Source: Alphaproteobacteria bacterium
GTDB taxonomy: Bacteria; Pseudomonadota; Alphaproteobacteria; Bin95
Assembly: GCA_020638555.1 (NCBI GenBank)
Contig: JACKII010000004.1
Span: forward strand, 186,001 to 250,000
Length of the DNA stretch: 64,000 bases
Reading direction: 5' to 3'
How positions within the stretch are numbered: position 1 is the stretch's first letter; each line of letters opens with the position of its first letter. Made by a program: the position numbers and the translations under genes. The notes beneath the pieces are model-generated. The model was not told where the DNA came from and searched no databases. It worked only from the letters and a program-made list of their open reading frames with translations. Below, piece by piece: positions 34,099-42,342 of the stretch.

Positions 34099-34557
34099 AT
34101 GAGCTTCCCCGGAAGCGCGGAGCGCGATCCGGGGCCTCCATCCGGGCAGGCCTCGGAAAGAGATCCCGGGTCAAGCCCGGGAAAGCGGCGTGAGACAGCG
34201 GGAGGGGCTGCGACATGAGCTTCCCCGGAAGCGCGGAGCGCGATCCGGGGCCTCCGTCCGGGCGGGCCTCGGAACGGGATCCCGCGTCAGGCCCGGGAAA
34301 GCGGTGTGAGACAGCGGAAGGTGCGTCATGAGCTTCCCCGGAAGCGCGGAGCGCGATCCGGGGCCTCCGTCAGGGCAGGCCTCGGAACGGGATCCCGGCT
34401 CAGGGCCGGGAAAGCGGCGTGAGACAGCGGAAGGTGCGTCATGAGCTTCCCCGGACGCGCGGAGCGCTATCCGGGGCCTCCGTCCGGGCAGGCCTCGGAA
34501 AGAGATCCCGGGTCAAGCCCGGGAAAGCGGCGTGAGACAGCGGAAGGTGCGTCATGA
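34099..34557 (+). other. Chain of four ATGA-overlapping mini-ORFs leading into coxE
   Basis: Each repeat unit encodes one short open frame: 34099-34218 (39 residues), 34215-34331, 34328-34444 and 34441-34557 (38 residues each). Each starts MSFPGSAERDPGPPSGQ, or MSFPGRAERYPGPPSGQ in the fourth. Each stop TGA overlaps the next start as ATGA, and each start has a purine-rich Shine-Dalgarno (GAGGGG or GGAAGG). The fifth start (34554) is that of coxE. Because 113 is not a multiple of three, the frame shifts with every unit. Whether the peptides are made or matter is unknown; they may be only a by-product of repeat expansion. Confidence 0.6.
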
Positions 34558-34630
34558 GCTTCCCCGGAAGCGCGGGGCGCTATCCGGAGCCTCCGTCCGG
34601 GCAGGCCTCGGAACGGGATCCCGGGTCAGG
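34099..34630 (+). repeat. Tandem array of about 113-bp repeats between coxD and coxE
   Basis: Four full units start at 34099, 34215, 34328 and 34441, and a fifth partial unit starts at 34554. The first spacing is 116 bases and the others 113. Each unit begins ATGAGCTTCCCCGGA and includes GATCCCGGGTCA and CCGGGAAAGCGG palindromic arms like those of the family 2 repeats. Each ends in GAGACAGCGG(A/G)(A/G)G-type sequence that serves as a Shine-Dalgarno for the next ATG. The fifth unit breaks off at about 34630, inside coxE. Confidence 0.93.
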
Positions 34631-35846
34631 CCCTGACGCCCCCACCGGCCGCATCCCCGAAAACATCATGCACTTCGTGCGCACGCTGCGCGCCGCCGGG
34701 CTGCCGCTCGGCCCCGGCCACACGCTCCGGGCGGTGGAGGCGGTCCGGGCCATCGCCATCACCGACCGGCGTGATTTCTACTGGGCGCTGCGCTCCTCGC
34801 TCATCAGCCGGCACGACCAGATCGAGCTGTTCGATCAGGCCTACCAGATGTTCTGGCGCAATCCCGACATCCTGAACCGCATGATCGACCTGATGCTGCC
34901 CACGCTCGCCATCGACGACCCGGAGCAGCAGGAACAGGGCGAGCCGCTGCAACGCCGCCTCGCCGAGGCGATGATGCCGCCGCGCGACCAACTCCAGGAG
35001 CGCGAGGAAGAACAGGTCGAAATCCAGGCGGATATGACCTGGTCCGCCCGCGAACAGCTCCAGACCAAGGATTTCGAGCAGATGAGCACGGAGGAGTTGG
35101 AGCGCGCCAAACAGGCCATGACCCGGCTCGCCCTGCCGCTCGCCGCCCTGCCCACCCGCCGCTACGAGCCCACGGGGCGCATCGCCCGCGCCGACCTACG
35201 CCGCACCATGCAGAAGGCGCTGCGGGGCGGCGGCGACGCGATCCCGCTGCAATACCGCCGCCGCAAGACCCGGCCGCCGCCGCTGGTGGTGCTCTGCGAT
35301 ATTTCCGGCTCGATGGAGCGCTATGCGCGCATGCTGCTGCACTTCCTGCACGCGCTCACCAACGACCGCGACCGGGTGCACACCTTCCTGTTCGGCACGC
35401 GCCTGACCAATGTCACCCGCTATCTGCGCGACCGGGAGGTGGACCGGGCGCTGGCTGCCATCGGCGAGCGGGTGCAGGACTGGTCGGGCGGTACCCGGAT
35501 CGGCGCCTCGCTCGAAACGTTCAACCGGCTCTGGTCGCGGCGCGTGCTGGGCCAGGGCGCCGTCGTCCTCCTGATCACCGACGGGCTGGATCGCGAGGCG
35601 GCGGCCGGTGTCGCCGAACAAATGCAGCGGCTGCACAAGTCCTGCCGCCGGCTGATCTGGCTGAACCCGCTCTTGCGCTATGACGCGTTTCAGCCCAAAT
35701 CTACGGGAGCACGGGCGATTTTGCCCCATGTCGACGATTTTCGGCCCGTCCACAATCTGGAAAGCCTCGGCGACCTCGCCGGCGCGCTTTCCGCTTCGGA
35801 CGTGAGCCTGCAGAAAGGCATGCGAGAATGGCGGACCAAACTCTGA
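34554..35846 (+). CDS. coxE: VWA-domain protein (CoxE-like) with repeat-derived N-terminus
   Basis: This 430-residue protein contains the CoxE/VWA domain. Recognisable family sequence begins at about residue 33 (RIPENIMHFVRTLRAAGLPL). The MIDAS motif is Asp249-x-Ser251-x-Ser253 in VVLCDISGSMERYARM, and further family segments follow to HNLESLGDLAGAL. Residues 1-27 (MSFPGSAGRYPEPPSGQ and on) are encoded by the fifth, partial unit of the upstream array. CoxE pairs with the MoxR protein CoxD in metal-centre maturation. GGAAGG before ATG 34554 supports this start. The gene overlaps the following xdhC gene by 19 bases. Confidence 0.9.
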   Translation: MSFPGSAGRYPEPPSGQASERDPGSGPDAPTGRIPENIMHFVRTLRAAGLPLGPGHTLRAVEAVRAIAITDRRDFYWALRSSLISRHDQIELFDQAYQMFWRNPDILNRMIDLMLPTLAIDDPEQQEQGEPLQRRLAEAMMPPRDQLQEREEEQVEIQADMTWSAREQLQTKDFEQMSTEELERAKQAMTRLALPLAALPTRRYEPTGRIARADLRRTMQKALRGGGDAIPLQYRRRKTRPPPLVVLCDISGSMERYARMLLHFLHALTNDRDRVHTFLFGTRLTNVTRYLRDREVDRALAAIGERVQDWSGGTRIGASLETFNRLWSRRVLGQGAVVLLITDGLDREAAAGVAEQMQRLHKSCRRLIWLNPLLRYDAFQPKSTGARAILPHVDDFRPVHNLESLGDLAGALSASDVSLQKGMREWRTKL

Positions 35847-36172
35847 CCAATGCCGAGGCCGACGCGATCCTGGCCCAGGCCCGCGACTGGCGCGCCGCCG
35901 GCCGCGGCGTCGCCATCGCCACCGTGGTCTCCACCTGGGGCTCGGCGCCGCGCGGCGTCGGCAGCCAGTTGGTGATGACCGACGACGGCGCCTTCATGGG
36001 CTCGGTCTCCGGCGGCTGCGTCGAAGGCGCGGTCGTGACCGAAGGCCAGGAGGTAATCGCCGACGGCCAGCCGCGCCTCTTGGATTTCGGCATTTCCGAC
36101 GATCAGGCCTGGGAGGTGGGGCTAGCCTGCGGCGGCAAGCTGGAAATCTTCATCGAGCGTGTGGAGGCCTGA
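35828..36172 (+). CDS. XdhC/CoxI-type protein, N-terminal domain only
   Basis: This 114-residue protein corresponds to the XdhC_CoxI domain alone, with VVSTWGSAPRGVGSQLVM and FMGSVSGGCVEGAVV. XdhC proteins bind the molybdenum cofactor, promote its sulfuration and insert it into molybdenum hydroxylases. The Rossmann half is encoded by the next gene, so the protein is split in two. The start overlaps coxE by 19 bases, so translation is probably coupled. Confidence 0.9.
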   Translation: MADQTLTNAEADAILAQARDWRAAGRGVAIATVVSTWGSAPRGVGSQLVMTDDGAFMGSVSGGCVEGAVVTEGQEVIADGQPRLLDFGISDDQAWEVGLACGGKLEIFIERVEA

Positions 36173-36176
36173 GGCC

Positions 36177-36902
36177 GTGCAATCGTCCCTGTTCGAAAAG
36201 GCCGTCGCGCTGCGCGCCGACAACCGCCCGGTCGTCCGTATCGTCGAATTGCATTCCGGCGCCGACTGGCTGCTGACCCCGGACGGCGTGGAAGGCCCCA
36301 CCGCCCTGCCGCCGGAAGTTGCCGAGGCCGCGCGGGAGGCCCAGCGGCATGACCGCAGCCACGACGCGAAGCACGGCGACCAGCGCTATTTCCTGCACGT
36401 CTACAACCCGCCACGCCGCCTGGTGGTGGTCGGCGCCGTCCACATCACCCAGCCGCTGATCCAGATTGCCGAGGCGGCGGGCTATGCCGTCACCGTGATC
36501 GACCCGCGCGGCGCCTTCGCCACCGCGGAGCGCTTTCCCGGCGTCACCCTGAACGAGGACTGGCCCGACGAGGCGATGGAGGCGCTGCGCCCTGACAACC
36601 GCACCGCCGTCGTCACCCTGACCCACGATCCGAAGCTGGACGATCCGGCGCTGGAAGTGGCGCTCAGGTCCGACGCCTTTTATGTCGGCTCGCTGGGGAG
36701 CCGCAAAACCCATGCGAGCCGGGTCGAACGCCTGACTGCCGCCGGCCTGACGGCGGCCGAGATCGGCAAGATTCACGCGCCCATCGGCCTGCATCTGGGC
36801 GGCCGGGCGCCGGCGGAAATCGCCATCGCCATCATGGCTCAGATCACCCAGGTCCTGCACCTGGGTGCGGGCCAGGAGACAAAGGCCAAGGCCGCGGCGT
36901 GA
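36177..36902 (+). CDS. XdhC-type protein, Rossmann domain
   Basis: I place the start at GTG 36177 (241 residues), ten bases after GGAGG. The frame is also open from GTG 36159, which would overlap the previous gene. It has the XdhC C-terminal fold: RRLVVVGAVHITQPLIQIAE, VTVIDPRGAF, VTLTHDPKLDDPAL, FYVGSLGSRKTHASRVERL and GLHLGGRAPAEIAIAIMAQI. The nucleotide motif reads GAVH rather than the usual GxGH, so binding may be altered. Together with the preceding gene it should form one molybdenum-cofactor chaperone. Confidence 0.88.
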   Translation: MQSSLFEKAVALRADNRPVVRIVELHSGADWLLTPDGVEGPTALPPEVAEAAREAQRHDRSHDAKHGDQRYFLHVYNPPRRLVVVGAVHITQPLIQIAEAAGYAVTVIDPRGAFATAERFPGVTLNEDWPDEAMEALRPDNRTAVVTLTHDPKLDDPALEVALRSDAFYVGSLGSRKTHASRVERLTAAGLTAAEIGKIHAPIGLHLGGRAPAEIAIAIMAQITQVLHLGAGQETKAKAAA

Positions 36903-36915
36903 GCCACGACCCCGC

Positions 36916-37050
36916 GAGTTCCCCGGCCCGGCGCAGCGCGCCGAGAGCCGGGGCCGCCAAAGGCGACGAACACCGCACCCCCAGGGATGGCGTCGTTCGC
37001 GGAAACCGGCCCCGGATCGCTCTGCGAGCGTCCGGGGAACAATAGGAGTT
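36916..37050 (+). repeat. Palindromic repeat, family 2, divergent copy
   Basis: It starts GAGTTCCCCGGCCCGGCGC, contains GACGAACACCGC and GTCGTTCGCGGAAACCGG, and ends GAGCGTCCGGGGAACAATAG. It lies between the xdhC part and the MoeA/MobA-like gene. Confidence 0.75.
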
Positions 37051-37057
37051 TCGCTCC

Positions 37058-38695
37058 ATGCAATTCGGTCCCATTCCCGTTTCCGAAGCGGCGGGCGCCC
37101 TGCTCGCCCATTCGGTCAAGGCCGGCAAGCGCACCCTGAAAAAGGGTCGCCTGCTGGGCGAAGCCGACATCGCGGCCCTGACCGAAGCCGGCATCCGGGA
37201 CGTCGTCGCCGTCCGCCTCGCCCCTGGCGAGATCGGCGAGGATGCCGCCGCCGAGCGCGTCGCCCGGCTGTTCCACGGCCCCGGCGTTCGCGCCAACGTG
37301 CCCTTCACCGGCCGCGTGAACCTGTTCGCCGAAGAAGCCGGCGTTCTGGTGTTCGAGCGCCGCCTGCTCGACCGGGTCAACACGGTGGACGAAAGCGTCA
37401 CCGTCGCCACGCTGGAGCCCTATGCCCGCGTCGAGGCCGGGCAGATGGTGGCGACCGCGAAAATCATTCCTTTCGCCACCTCCGAGACCGTGCTGCGCCG
37501 GGTCGAGGCCATCGCCGCGCCGGTCGAGGCCAGCCTGATGCGCGTCGCGCCCTTCCGGGCCAAGCGCGTCGCCCTGATCCAGAGCACCCTGCCCAACCTG
37601 AAGCCCAGCGTGCTCGACAAGACCGTCGGCATCACCCGCGACCGCCTCACCCCGCTCGGCGCGACGCTCACCGGCGAGCGGCGCTGCGACCACACCGCCG
37701 AGGCCATCGCCGAAGCCGTGCGCGAGGCCCTGGCCGACAAGCCCGACATCGTCCTGATCGCCGGCGCATCGGCCATTGTCGACCGGCGCGATGCGCTGCC
37801 GGCAGGTGTCGTCGAGGCCGGCGGCAGGCTCCACCATTTCGGCATGCCCGTGGACCCCGGCAACATGATCCTGGTGGCGGAGGTGGACGGCCTGCCCGTG
37901 CTCGGCCTGCCGGGCTGCTGCCGCTCGCCCAAGCTGAACGGCTTCGACTTTGTGCTGGCCCGCCTCTGTGCCGAACTGCCGGTCGGGCCGCAACAGGTCA
38001 TGGCCATGGGCGCCGGCGGCCTGCTGGCGGAAATCCCAAGCCGCGGCCACCCCCGCGCCACCCTGCCGGACGGCACCGCAGGCGAGGCGCCGCGGGCGCC
38101 GCGCATCGCGGCCCTGGTGCTGGCCGCCGGCCGTTCGAGCCGCATGGGGACGGCCAACAAGCTGCTCCAACCCGTCGCCGGCAAGCCGATGCTGGCGCAC
38201 ACTTTGGACGCAATCGCCGCCGCCAAACTCGAGGCGACCGTGGTCGTCACCGGCCATGAGACCGACGCCATCAGCCCGCTGCTGGCCGGGCGCGACCTGC
38301 TGGCGGTGCACAATCCGAACTTCGCCGCCGGCCTCAGCACCAGCCTGAAAGCGGGCCTGCGGGCGCTGCCGTGGGATATCGACGGCGTGATCGTCTGCCT
38401 GGGCGACATGCCCCGTGTCACCGCCGATCACCTCCAGCGCCTGATCGCCGCCTTCAACCCGCTGGAGGGCCGCGCCATTGTCGTGCCGACCTTCGAGGGC
38501 CGGCGCGGCAACCCGGTGCTCTGGAGCACCGAGTTCGTGGCCGCCATGCAGGCGCTTTCCGGCGACCAGGGCGCCAAGCCCCTGATGGCCGAGCACGCCG
38601 AGCGCCTGGCCGAGGTGGAAATGGCCGACGCCGCCGTGCTGCTGGATATCGACACGCCGGCGAAGCTGGCCGAAATCACCGGCAAGGTGGCCTGA
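37058..38695 (+). CDS. Molybdopterin-binding (MoeA-like) / MobA-like nucleotidyltransferase fusion
   Basis: This 545-residue protein has two parts. Residues 1 to about 340 resemble a MoeA/molybdopterin-binding module: PVSEAAGALLAHSVKAGKR, ILIAGASAIVDRRDALP-like and GMPVDPGNMILVAE segments, and a cysteine pair in GLPGCCRSPKLNGFD. Residues about 348-545 are a MobA/MocA-type NTP transferase with LVLAAGRSSRMGTANKLL, VVVTGHETDAI and VCLGDMPRV. Such fusions probably activate the pterin and add CMP to form molybdopterin cytosine dinucleotide, the cofactor of CO-dehydrogenase-type enzymes. It is the last gene of the molybdenum locus. Confidence 0.9.
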   Translation: MQFGPIPVSEAAGALLAHSVKAGKRTLKKGRLLGEADIAALTEAGIRDVVAVRLAPGEIGEDAAAERVARLFHGPGVRANVPFTGRVNLFAEEAGVLVFERRLLDRVNTVDESVTVATLEPYARVEAGQMVATAKIIPFATSETVLRRVEAIAAPVEASLMRVAPFRAKRVALIQSTLPNLKPSVLDKTVGITRDRLTPLGATLTGERRCDHTAEAIAEAVREALADKPDIVLIAGASAIVDRRDALPAGVVEAGGRLHHFGMPVDPGNMILVAEVDGLPVLGLPGCCRSPKLNGFDFVLARLCAELPVGPQQVMAMGAGGLLAEIPSRGHPRATLPDGTAGEAPRAPRIAALVLAAGRSSRMGTANKLLQPVAGKPMLAHTLDAIAAAKLEATVVVTGHETDAISPLLAGRDLLAVHNPNFAAGLSTSLKAGLRALPWDIDGVIVCLGDMPRVTADHLQRLIAAFNPLEGRAIVVPTFEGRRGNPVLWSTEFVAAMQALSGDQGAKPLMAEHAERLAEVEMADAAVLLDIDTPAKLAEITGKVA

Positions 38696-38704
38696 CGCGA
38701 TTCC

Positions 38705-38815
38705 CCACCGCCCCGGGCTTGACCCGGGGTCCATGCCTGAGACGCCCCGACAAGGTCCGTACTCTGCAAGACACTCTCAGGCATGGCCTCCCGCCTCCGC
38801 GGGAGAACGGGAGGG
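38705..38815 (+). repeat. Palindromic repeat, family 3, copy C
   Basis: GGGCTTGACCCGGGGTCCATG and CATGGCCTCCCGCCTCCGCG are the outer arms; AAGGTCCGTACTCTGC is the divergent centre. It follows the MoeA/MobA-like gene by about ten bases. Confidence 0.78.
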
Positions 38816-38837
38816 ACAGTTCGTGGAAGGAACCGCT

Positions 38838-38995
38838 GTTTCCCGGACGGTGCGGAGCGCCGATCCGGGACCGGTCGCGGCGTGCGAACATCGGCGGGAG
38901 CGGTGTTCGAAGGATGCGGCCGGCCCCGGATGGCGGCTCCGCCCCCTCCGGGGAACACGATCGGCGCTCCGCACCGTCCGGGGCACAGGGCCCGC
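38838..38995 (+). repeat. Palindromic repeat, family 2, with duplicated tail
   Basis: It begins GTTTCCCGGACGGTGCGGAG and contains GCGTGCGAACATCGG, GGTGTTCGAAGGATGCGGCC and two successive CTCCG-CCGTCCGGGG-type tails. With the family 3 copy it fills the 334-base gap between the convergent molybdenum-locus and pdxY genes. No gene is visible there. Confidence 0.8.
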
Positions 38996-39029
38996 TTAGG
39001 TTTGGTGAATCGCTGACACCGGTCGTACG

Positions 39030-39860
39030 TCACACCGGCTCGGCCGGCACCACGCGCTCCGGGGCGACGATGGCGTTCTGGGCCGGAACCAGGGCGAGTT
39101 CCCCCTGGGTCCGCGCCAGGATCTCCGCCACCGACGCCGCCGCCAGCGCCAGGGCCCGCGCCGGGTCCGGCGTCTCCAGATAGCGGCCCAGATAGATCGC
39201 CGCGAACGTGTCGCCGGCGCCGAAGGCGGGCGCCTCGATGCGGGGATGGCGTACGCTCCAGGCGGCCTCGCGCGTCACCGCCAAAGTTTCGACGGCCCGG
39301 CGCGGGAACAACAGCCCGGTGACCACCACCAGCCGCGGCCCCCATTCCAGCAACTCCCTGGCCGCCGCCAGCACCGCCTCGCGGCTATCGCAGGCCATGC
39401 CGGTGAGGGTTTCCAGTTCGAACCGGTTCGGCGTCACGATATCCGCAGCCGGCACCAGCACGTCGCGCATCACCGCCGGAATGTCCGCCGCCACGAACAG
39501 GCCCTTCGGGTCGTCGCCCAGCACCGGATCGCAGGCGAAGAGCGCATCCGGCACGGACTTGCGCAACCGCTCCACGGCCCGCGCCACTGCCAGCCCGTTC
39601 GCCGCCGTGCCCAGATAGCCGGAGAGCAGCGCGCCGCAATCCCCGAGAAAGCCCCGCTCCGCCAGCCCCTGCACCAAGGCGTCAATCTCGTCGGCCGGCG
39701 CCGGGCCACCGCTGAAGCCGCCATGGGCCGGGTGATTGGAAAAGCGCACCGTGTCGACCCGCATCACGTCCCTCCCCAACCGCTGCAGGGCGAACACGGC
39801 CGCGCTGTTGCCCACATGGCCATGGGCGACGCTGGACTGGATCGAGAGCACATAGCGCAT
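39030..39860 (-). CDS. pdxY: Pyridoxal kinase
   Basis: With ATG 39860 (MRYVLSIQSSVAHGHVGNSA) the protein has 276 residues; a TTG start seven codons upstream is possible. SVAHGHVGNSAAVFALQRLG and the FSNHPAHGG segment are hallmarks of PdxY/PdxK. The catalytic GAGDTFAAIYLGRYL, with its aspartate base, lies near the C-terminus. It phosphorylates pyridoxal in B6 salvage. No strong Shine-Dalgarno is visible. It is divergent from the CitE-like gene with a 100-base gap. Confidence 0.9.
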   Translation of the reverse strand: MRYVLSIQSSVAHGHVGNSAAVFALQRLGRDVMRVDTVRFSNHPAHGGFSGGPAPADEIDALVQGLAERGFLGDCGALLSGYLGTAANGLAVARAVERLRKSVPDALFACDPVLGDDPKGLFVAADIPAVMRDVLVPAADIVTPNRFELETLTGMACDSREAVLAAARELLEWGPRLVVVTGLLFPRRAVETLAVTREAAWSVRHPRIEAPAFGAGDTFAAIYLGRYLETPDPARALALAAASVAEILARTQGELALVPAQNAIVAPERVVPAEPV

Positions 39861-39960
39861 GCCGCGGTTCCGATGCTGCAATTGCGAAAAGAACGGGGTA
39901 TAGAAGGCGGGATTTTATAGAAGACTCGCCTCCGAAATGCCAAAGGAACCCGCAACCGCC

Positions 39961-40839
39961 ATGTCCGCCTCCGCCCCGATCCGCCCCCGCCGCAGCGTCC
40001 TCTACATGCCGGCCAGCCGGGCCAGCGCGCTGGAAAAGGCCAAGAGCCTGGCCGCCGACGCCCTGATCTTCGATCTGGAAGACGCCGTCGCGCCGGACGC
40101 CAAGGATGCGGCCCGCGACCAGGCCTGCGCCGCGGCCGCCTCCGGCGCCTATGGCCGGCGCGAAATCGTGATCCGCGCCAACGGCCTGAACACCCCCTGG
40201 GGCTATGCCGATCTCGCCGCCATCGCCCAGTCCGGCGCTCATGCGGCGCTGCTGCCCAAGGTGGAGAGCGCGGCCATGCTCGCCCAGGCGGCGCAGGTGC
40301 TGGACGAGGCCGGCGCGCCGGCGGAGATGGCACTTTGGGCCATGGTCGAGACACCGCTCGCCATGCTGCAAATCCAGGATATCGCCCGCGCGCCGCGCCT
40401 CGCCTGTCTGGTCATGGGCACCAGCGACCTGGCGAAGGACCTGAACGCCGTGCACACGCCCGACCGCCTGCCCTTCGTCACGGGGTTGGGGCTCTGCCTG
40501 CTGGCGGCACGGGCCTATGGCCTGGCGATCCTGGACGGCGTGCACCTGAACCTCGGCGACGACGCGGAGTTCGACGCCCATTGCCGCCAGGGCCGGGAAA
40601 TGGGCTTCGACGGCAAGACCCTGATCCACCCGAAACAGGTGGAACCCGCCAACGCGGCCTTCGGCCCCTCCGACGCGCAGGTCGACGAGGCCCGCCGCAT
40701 CATCGCCGCCCACGCCGAGGCCGAGGCCAAGGGCCAGGGCGTCGTGCTGCTGGACGGCAAGCTGATCGAGAACCTGCACGTGGTCGGCGCCCACCGCACC
40801 GTCGCCCTCGCCGAGGCCATCGCCGCGCTCGCCGCCTGA
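39961..40839 (+). CDS. CitE/HpcH-family CoA ester lyase
   Basis: I choose ATG 39961 because AAAGGA precedes it; ATG 39937 is in frame upstream. The 292-residue protein opens with RPRRSVLYMPASRASALEKAK and has ADALIFDLEDAVAPDAKDAAR, with the magnesium-binding acidic residues. LPKVESAAML, ALWAMVETPLAMLQI and GFDGKTLIHPKQVEPAN follow. These lyases cleave citryl-, malyl- or beta-methylmalyl-CoA, or act as malyl-CoA thioesterases. The specific ester cannot be told from sequence, and no other citrate lyase subunit genes are near. Confidence 0.9.
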   Translation: MSASAPIRPRRSVLYMPASRASALEKAKSLAADALIFDLEDAVAPDAKDAARDQACAAAASGAYGRREIVIRANGLNTPWGYADLAAIAQSGAHAALLPKVESAAMLAQAAQVLDEAGAPAEMALWAMVETPLAMLQIQDIARAPRLACLVMGTSDLAKDLNAVHTPDRLPFVTGLGLCLLAARAYGLAILDGVHLNLGDDAEFDAHCRQGREMGFDGKTLIHPKQVEPANAAFGPSDAQVDEARRIIAAHAEAEAKGQGVVLLDGKLIENLHVVGAHRTVALAEAIAALAA

Positions 40840-40898
40840 GCCTGAAAGACAGCCGTCACGGCCCCACTCCACCCCGTTTGGGCTCCCTCCTCCCTTTT

Positions 40899-40987
40899 CA
40901 TCCCGAGTAGGCGCAATGCGCCGTATCGAGGGACGCCGACACCGGCACCGCCCCCCTCGATACGGGCCTACGGCCCTACTCGGGATG
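40899..40987 (+). repeat. Palindromic repeat, family 4
   Basis: CATCCCGAGTAGGCGCAATG and CGGCCCTACTCGGGATG are inverted ends. An inner pair CGTATCGAGGG / CCCTCGATACG is also inverted. The element can form a long hairpin between the convergent CitE-like and dioxygenase beta-subunit genes. It may act as a bidirectional terminator. Confidence 0.85.
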
Positions 40988-41023
40988 AAGCAGTGGCATA
41001 GAAGAAGGAATGCCCCGCCCCCT

Positions 41024-41500
41024 TCAAAGCGGGATGGCGAGCAGCGTGTCCACCCGGTCGTTGTCCAGCACCACCCGCTTTTCGCGGAACTTCGCCTCGG
41101 GCCCGGTCAGGTCGATCACGTCCCGATACAGGCCGACCGCAAACACCTCGCTGGCGCCGGCCTGGAGGGAGCGGACCACCAGCAGGTTCGACTCGGCCTC
41201 CACCCGGCTGGGCCGCCCGGCGTCCAGGATCACCGTCGCCGACACCAGATGGCGATAGCGCTGCGGCTCATAAATATTGGCCTGGCGCAGCGCCGCCACC
41301 CGGTCGCGCAGCATGCCCTGGCTGTCCGCATAGATCAGGCCCATGGGCAGGCCGCGCTCGGCATTGGCGGCGTGCACGATCTGGTAGAAACAATCGTCGG
41401 CAAAGAAGCCCGGCCAGTCCTCCAGCCGGTCCTGGTCCAGGCAGCGCACATAGGCGGCCTGCAGCCGCTCCACCCGCCAGAGAGCCTCGCGCTCGTCCAT
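41024..41500 (-). CDS. Ring-hydroxylating dioxygenase beta subunit-like protein
   Basis: With ATG 41500 (MDEREALWRVERLQAAYVRC) the protein has 158 residues, typical for the NTF2-like beta subunit. CLDQDRLEDWPGFFADDCFYQI, RLRDRV-like and YRHLVSATVILDAG segments and a C-terminal FREKRVVLDNDRVDTLLAIP match the family. Beta subunits are structural partners of Rieske alpha subunits. No alpha subunit is adjacent; the Rieske protein at 6300 is of a type that usually works without a beta subunit. The sulfotransferase-like gene lies 11 bases upstream in the same direction. Confidence 0.82.
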   Translation of the reverse strand: MDEREALWRVERLQAAYVRCLDQDRLEDWPGFFADDCFYQIVHAANAERGLPMGLIYADSQGMLRDRVAALRQANIYEPQRYRHLVSATVILDAGRPSRVEAESNLLVVRSLQAGASEVFAVGLYRDVIDLTGPEAKFREKRVVLDNDRVDTLLAIPL

Positions 41501-41511
41501 CGCCCGCGCGC

Positions 41512-42165
41512 TCAGGAGCCGAGGCCGGCGGCCGCGCGCTGGTCCGGCGTCCACCGGGCCTGGAAATCGGCGGTTGAGTTGGTGTTGGGATAAGCCTCGT
41601 CGGGCACCGGCACGCCCAGAAAGGCACAGAGCGGCGCCCAGCCATCGGCGCCGTCGAACACCAGCAGCTTGTCCACCGGAACCTCCGCCTTCACCGCCGC
41701 GTTGTGGGCGCGGTACACGCTAAGCACATGCTCGCGGTCGTCGACCTCTCCGCCGAACACCTTGTCGATGATGACGGCCTTGGCCATGGCGCGCTGAACC
41801 GGCCGCGTCGGCGTCGCGTCCGGATCGGGCGGCAGGCGCAACGACTGGAAAATGGTGCGGGAGATGCTCTGCCACCATTTTTCCTCCGGCCGCTCGGTCA
41901 GGATGACCTTGGCGTCCGGGAAGGTCTGCATCAGTTCGCGCCAGAACGCCGACGACGGCCAGTCGCAGGACGCGCGATAGCCCTTCAACAGCGCGGCAAA
42001 GTCCACGGCTTCGCCCTGGGCGGCACGGAGCCAGCCCTCGGCCGTCTCCGGCACGTTGCGCATTTCCATCATGTGATGGCAGGGCCGGAAGCCCAACATC
42101 TCCAGCGCCTGCTTCAGCGACATGGTGGAGGTGCGCCCCATGCCGGCCCCGATGATCTGCACCAT
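41512..42165 (-). CDS. Sulfotransferase family protein (Sulfotransfer_4 type)
   Basis: ATG 42165 is preceded by TTTGGAG at good spacing and gives 217 residues; a GTG two codons upstream is also in frame. GAGMGRTSTMSLKQALEMLGF near the start is the phosphosulfate-binding loop of the family. DAKVILTERPEEKWWQSI and LLVFDGADGWAPLCAFLGV are the other typical blocks. Members transfer sulfate from PAPS, although many bacterial ones are uncharacterised. It precedes the dioxygenase beta-subunit gene by 11 bases, so they are probably cotranscribed, perhaps in modification of an aromatic compound. Confidence 0.87.
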   Translation of the reverse strand: MVQIIGAGMGRTSTMSLKQALEMLGFRPCHHMMEMRNVPETAEGWLRAAQGEAVDFAALLKGYRASCDWPSSAFWRELMQTFPDAKVILTERPEEKWWQSISRTIFQSLRLPPDPDATPTRPVQRAMAKAVIIDKVFGGEVDDREHVLSVYRAHNAAVKAEVPVDKLLVFDGADGWAPLCAFLGVPVPDEAYPNTNSTADFQARWTPDQRAAAGLGS

Positions 42166-42342
42166 GATCACACTCCAAATGTTCTGAGATTCATTGTTTG
42201 CGATCGAACGGCATGATAATAGCTACGCCGTGAATTCGGGGCAAAATGTGATGATGTTCCGAACGCGCACCGTTGGCAAACACCATCGACCGGACCCTTC
42301 GGTCGGGATCGCCCTCGCAAAACAGTCCCTCGGAGATTGTGC

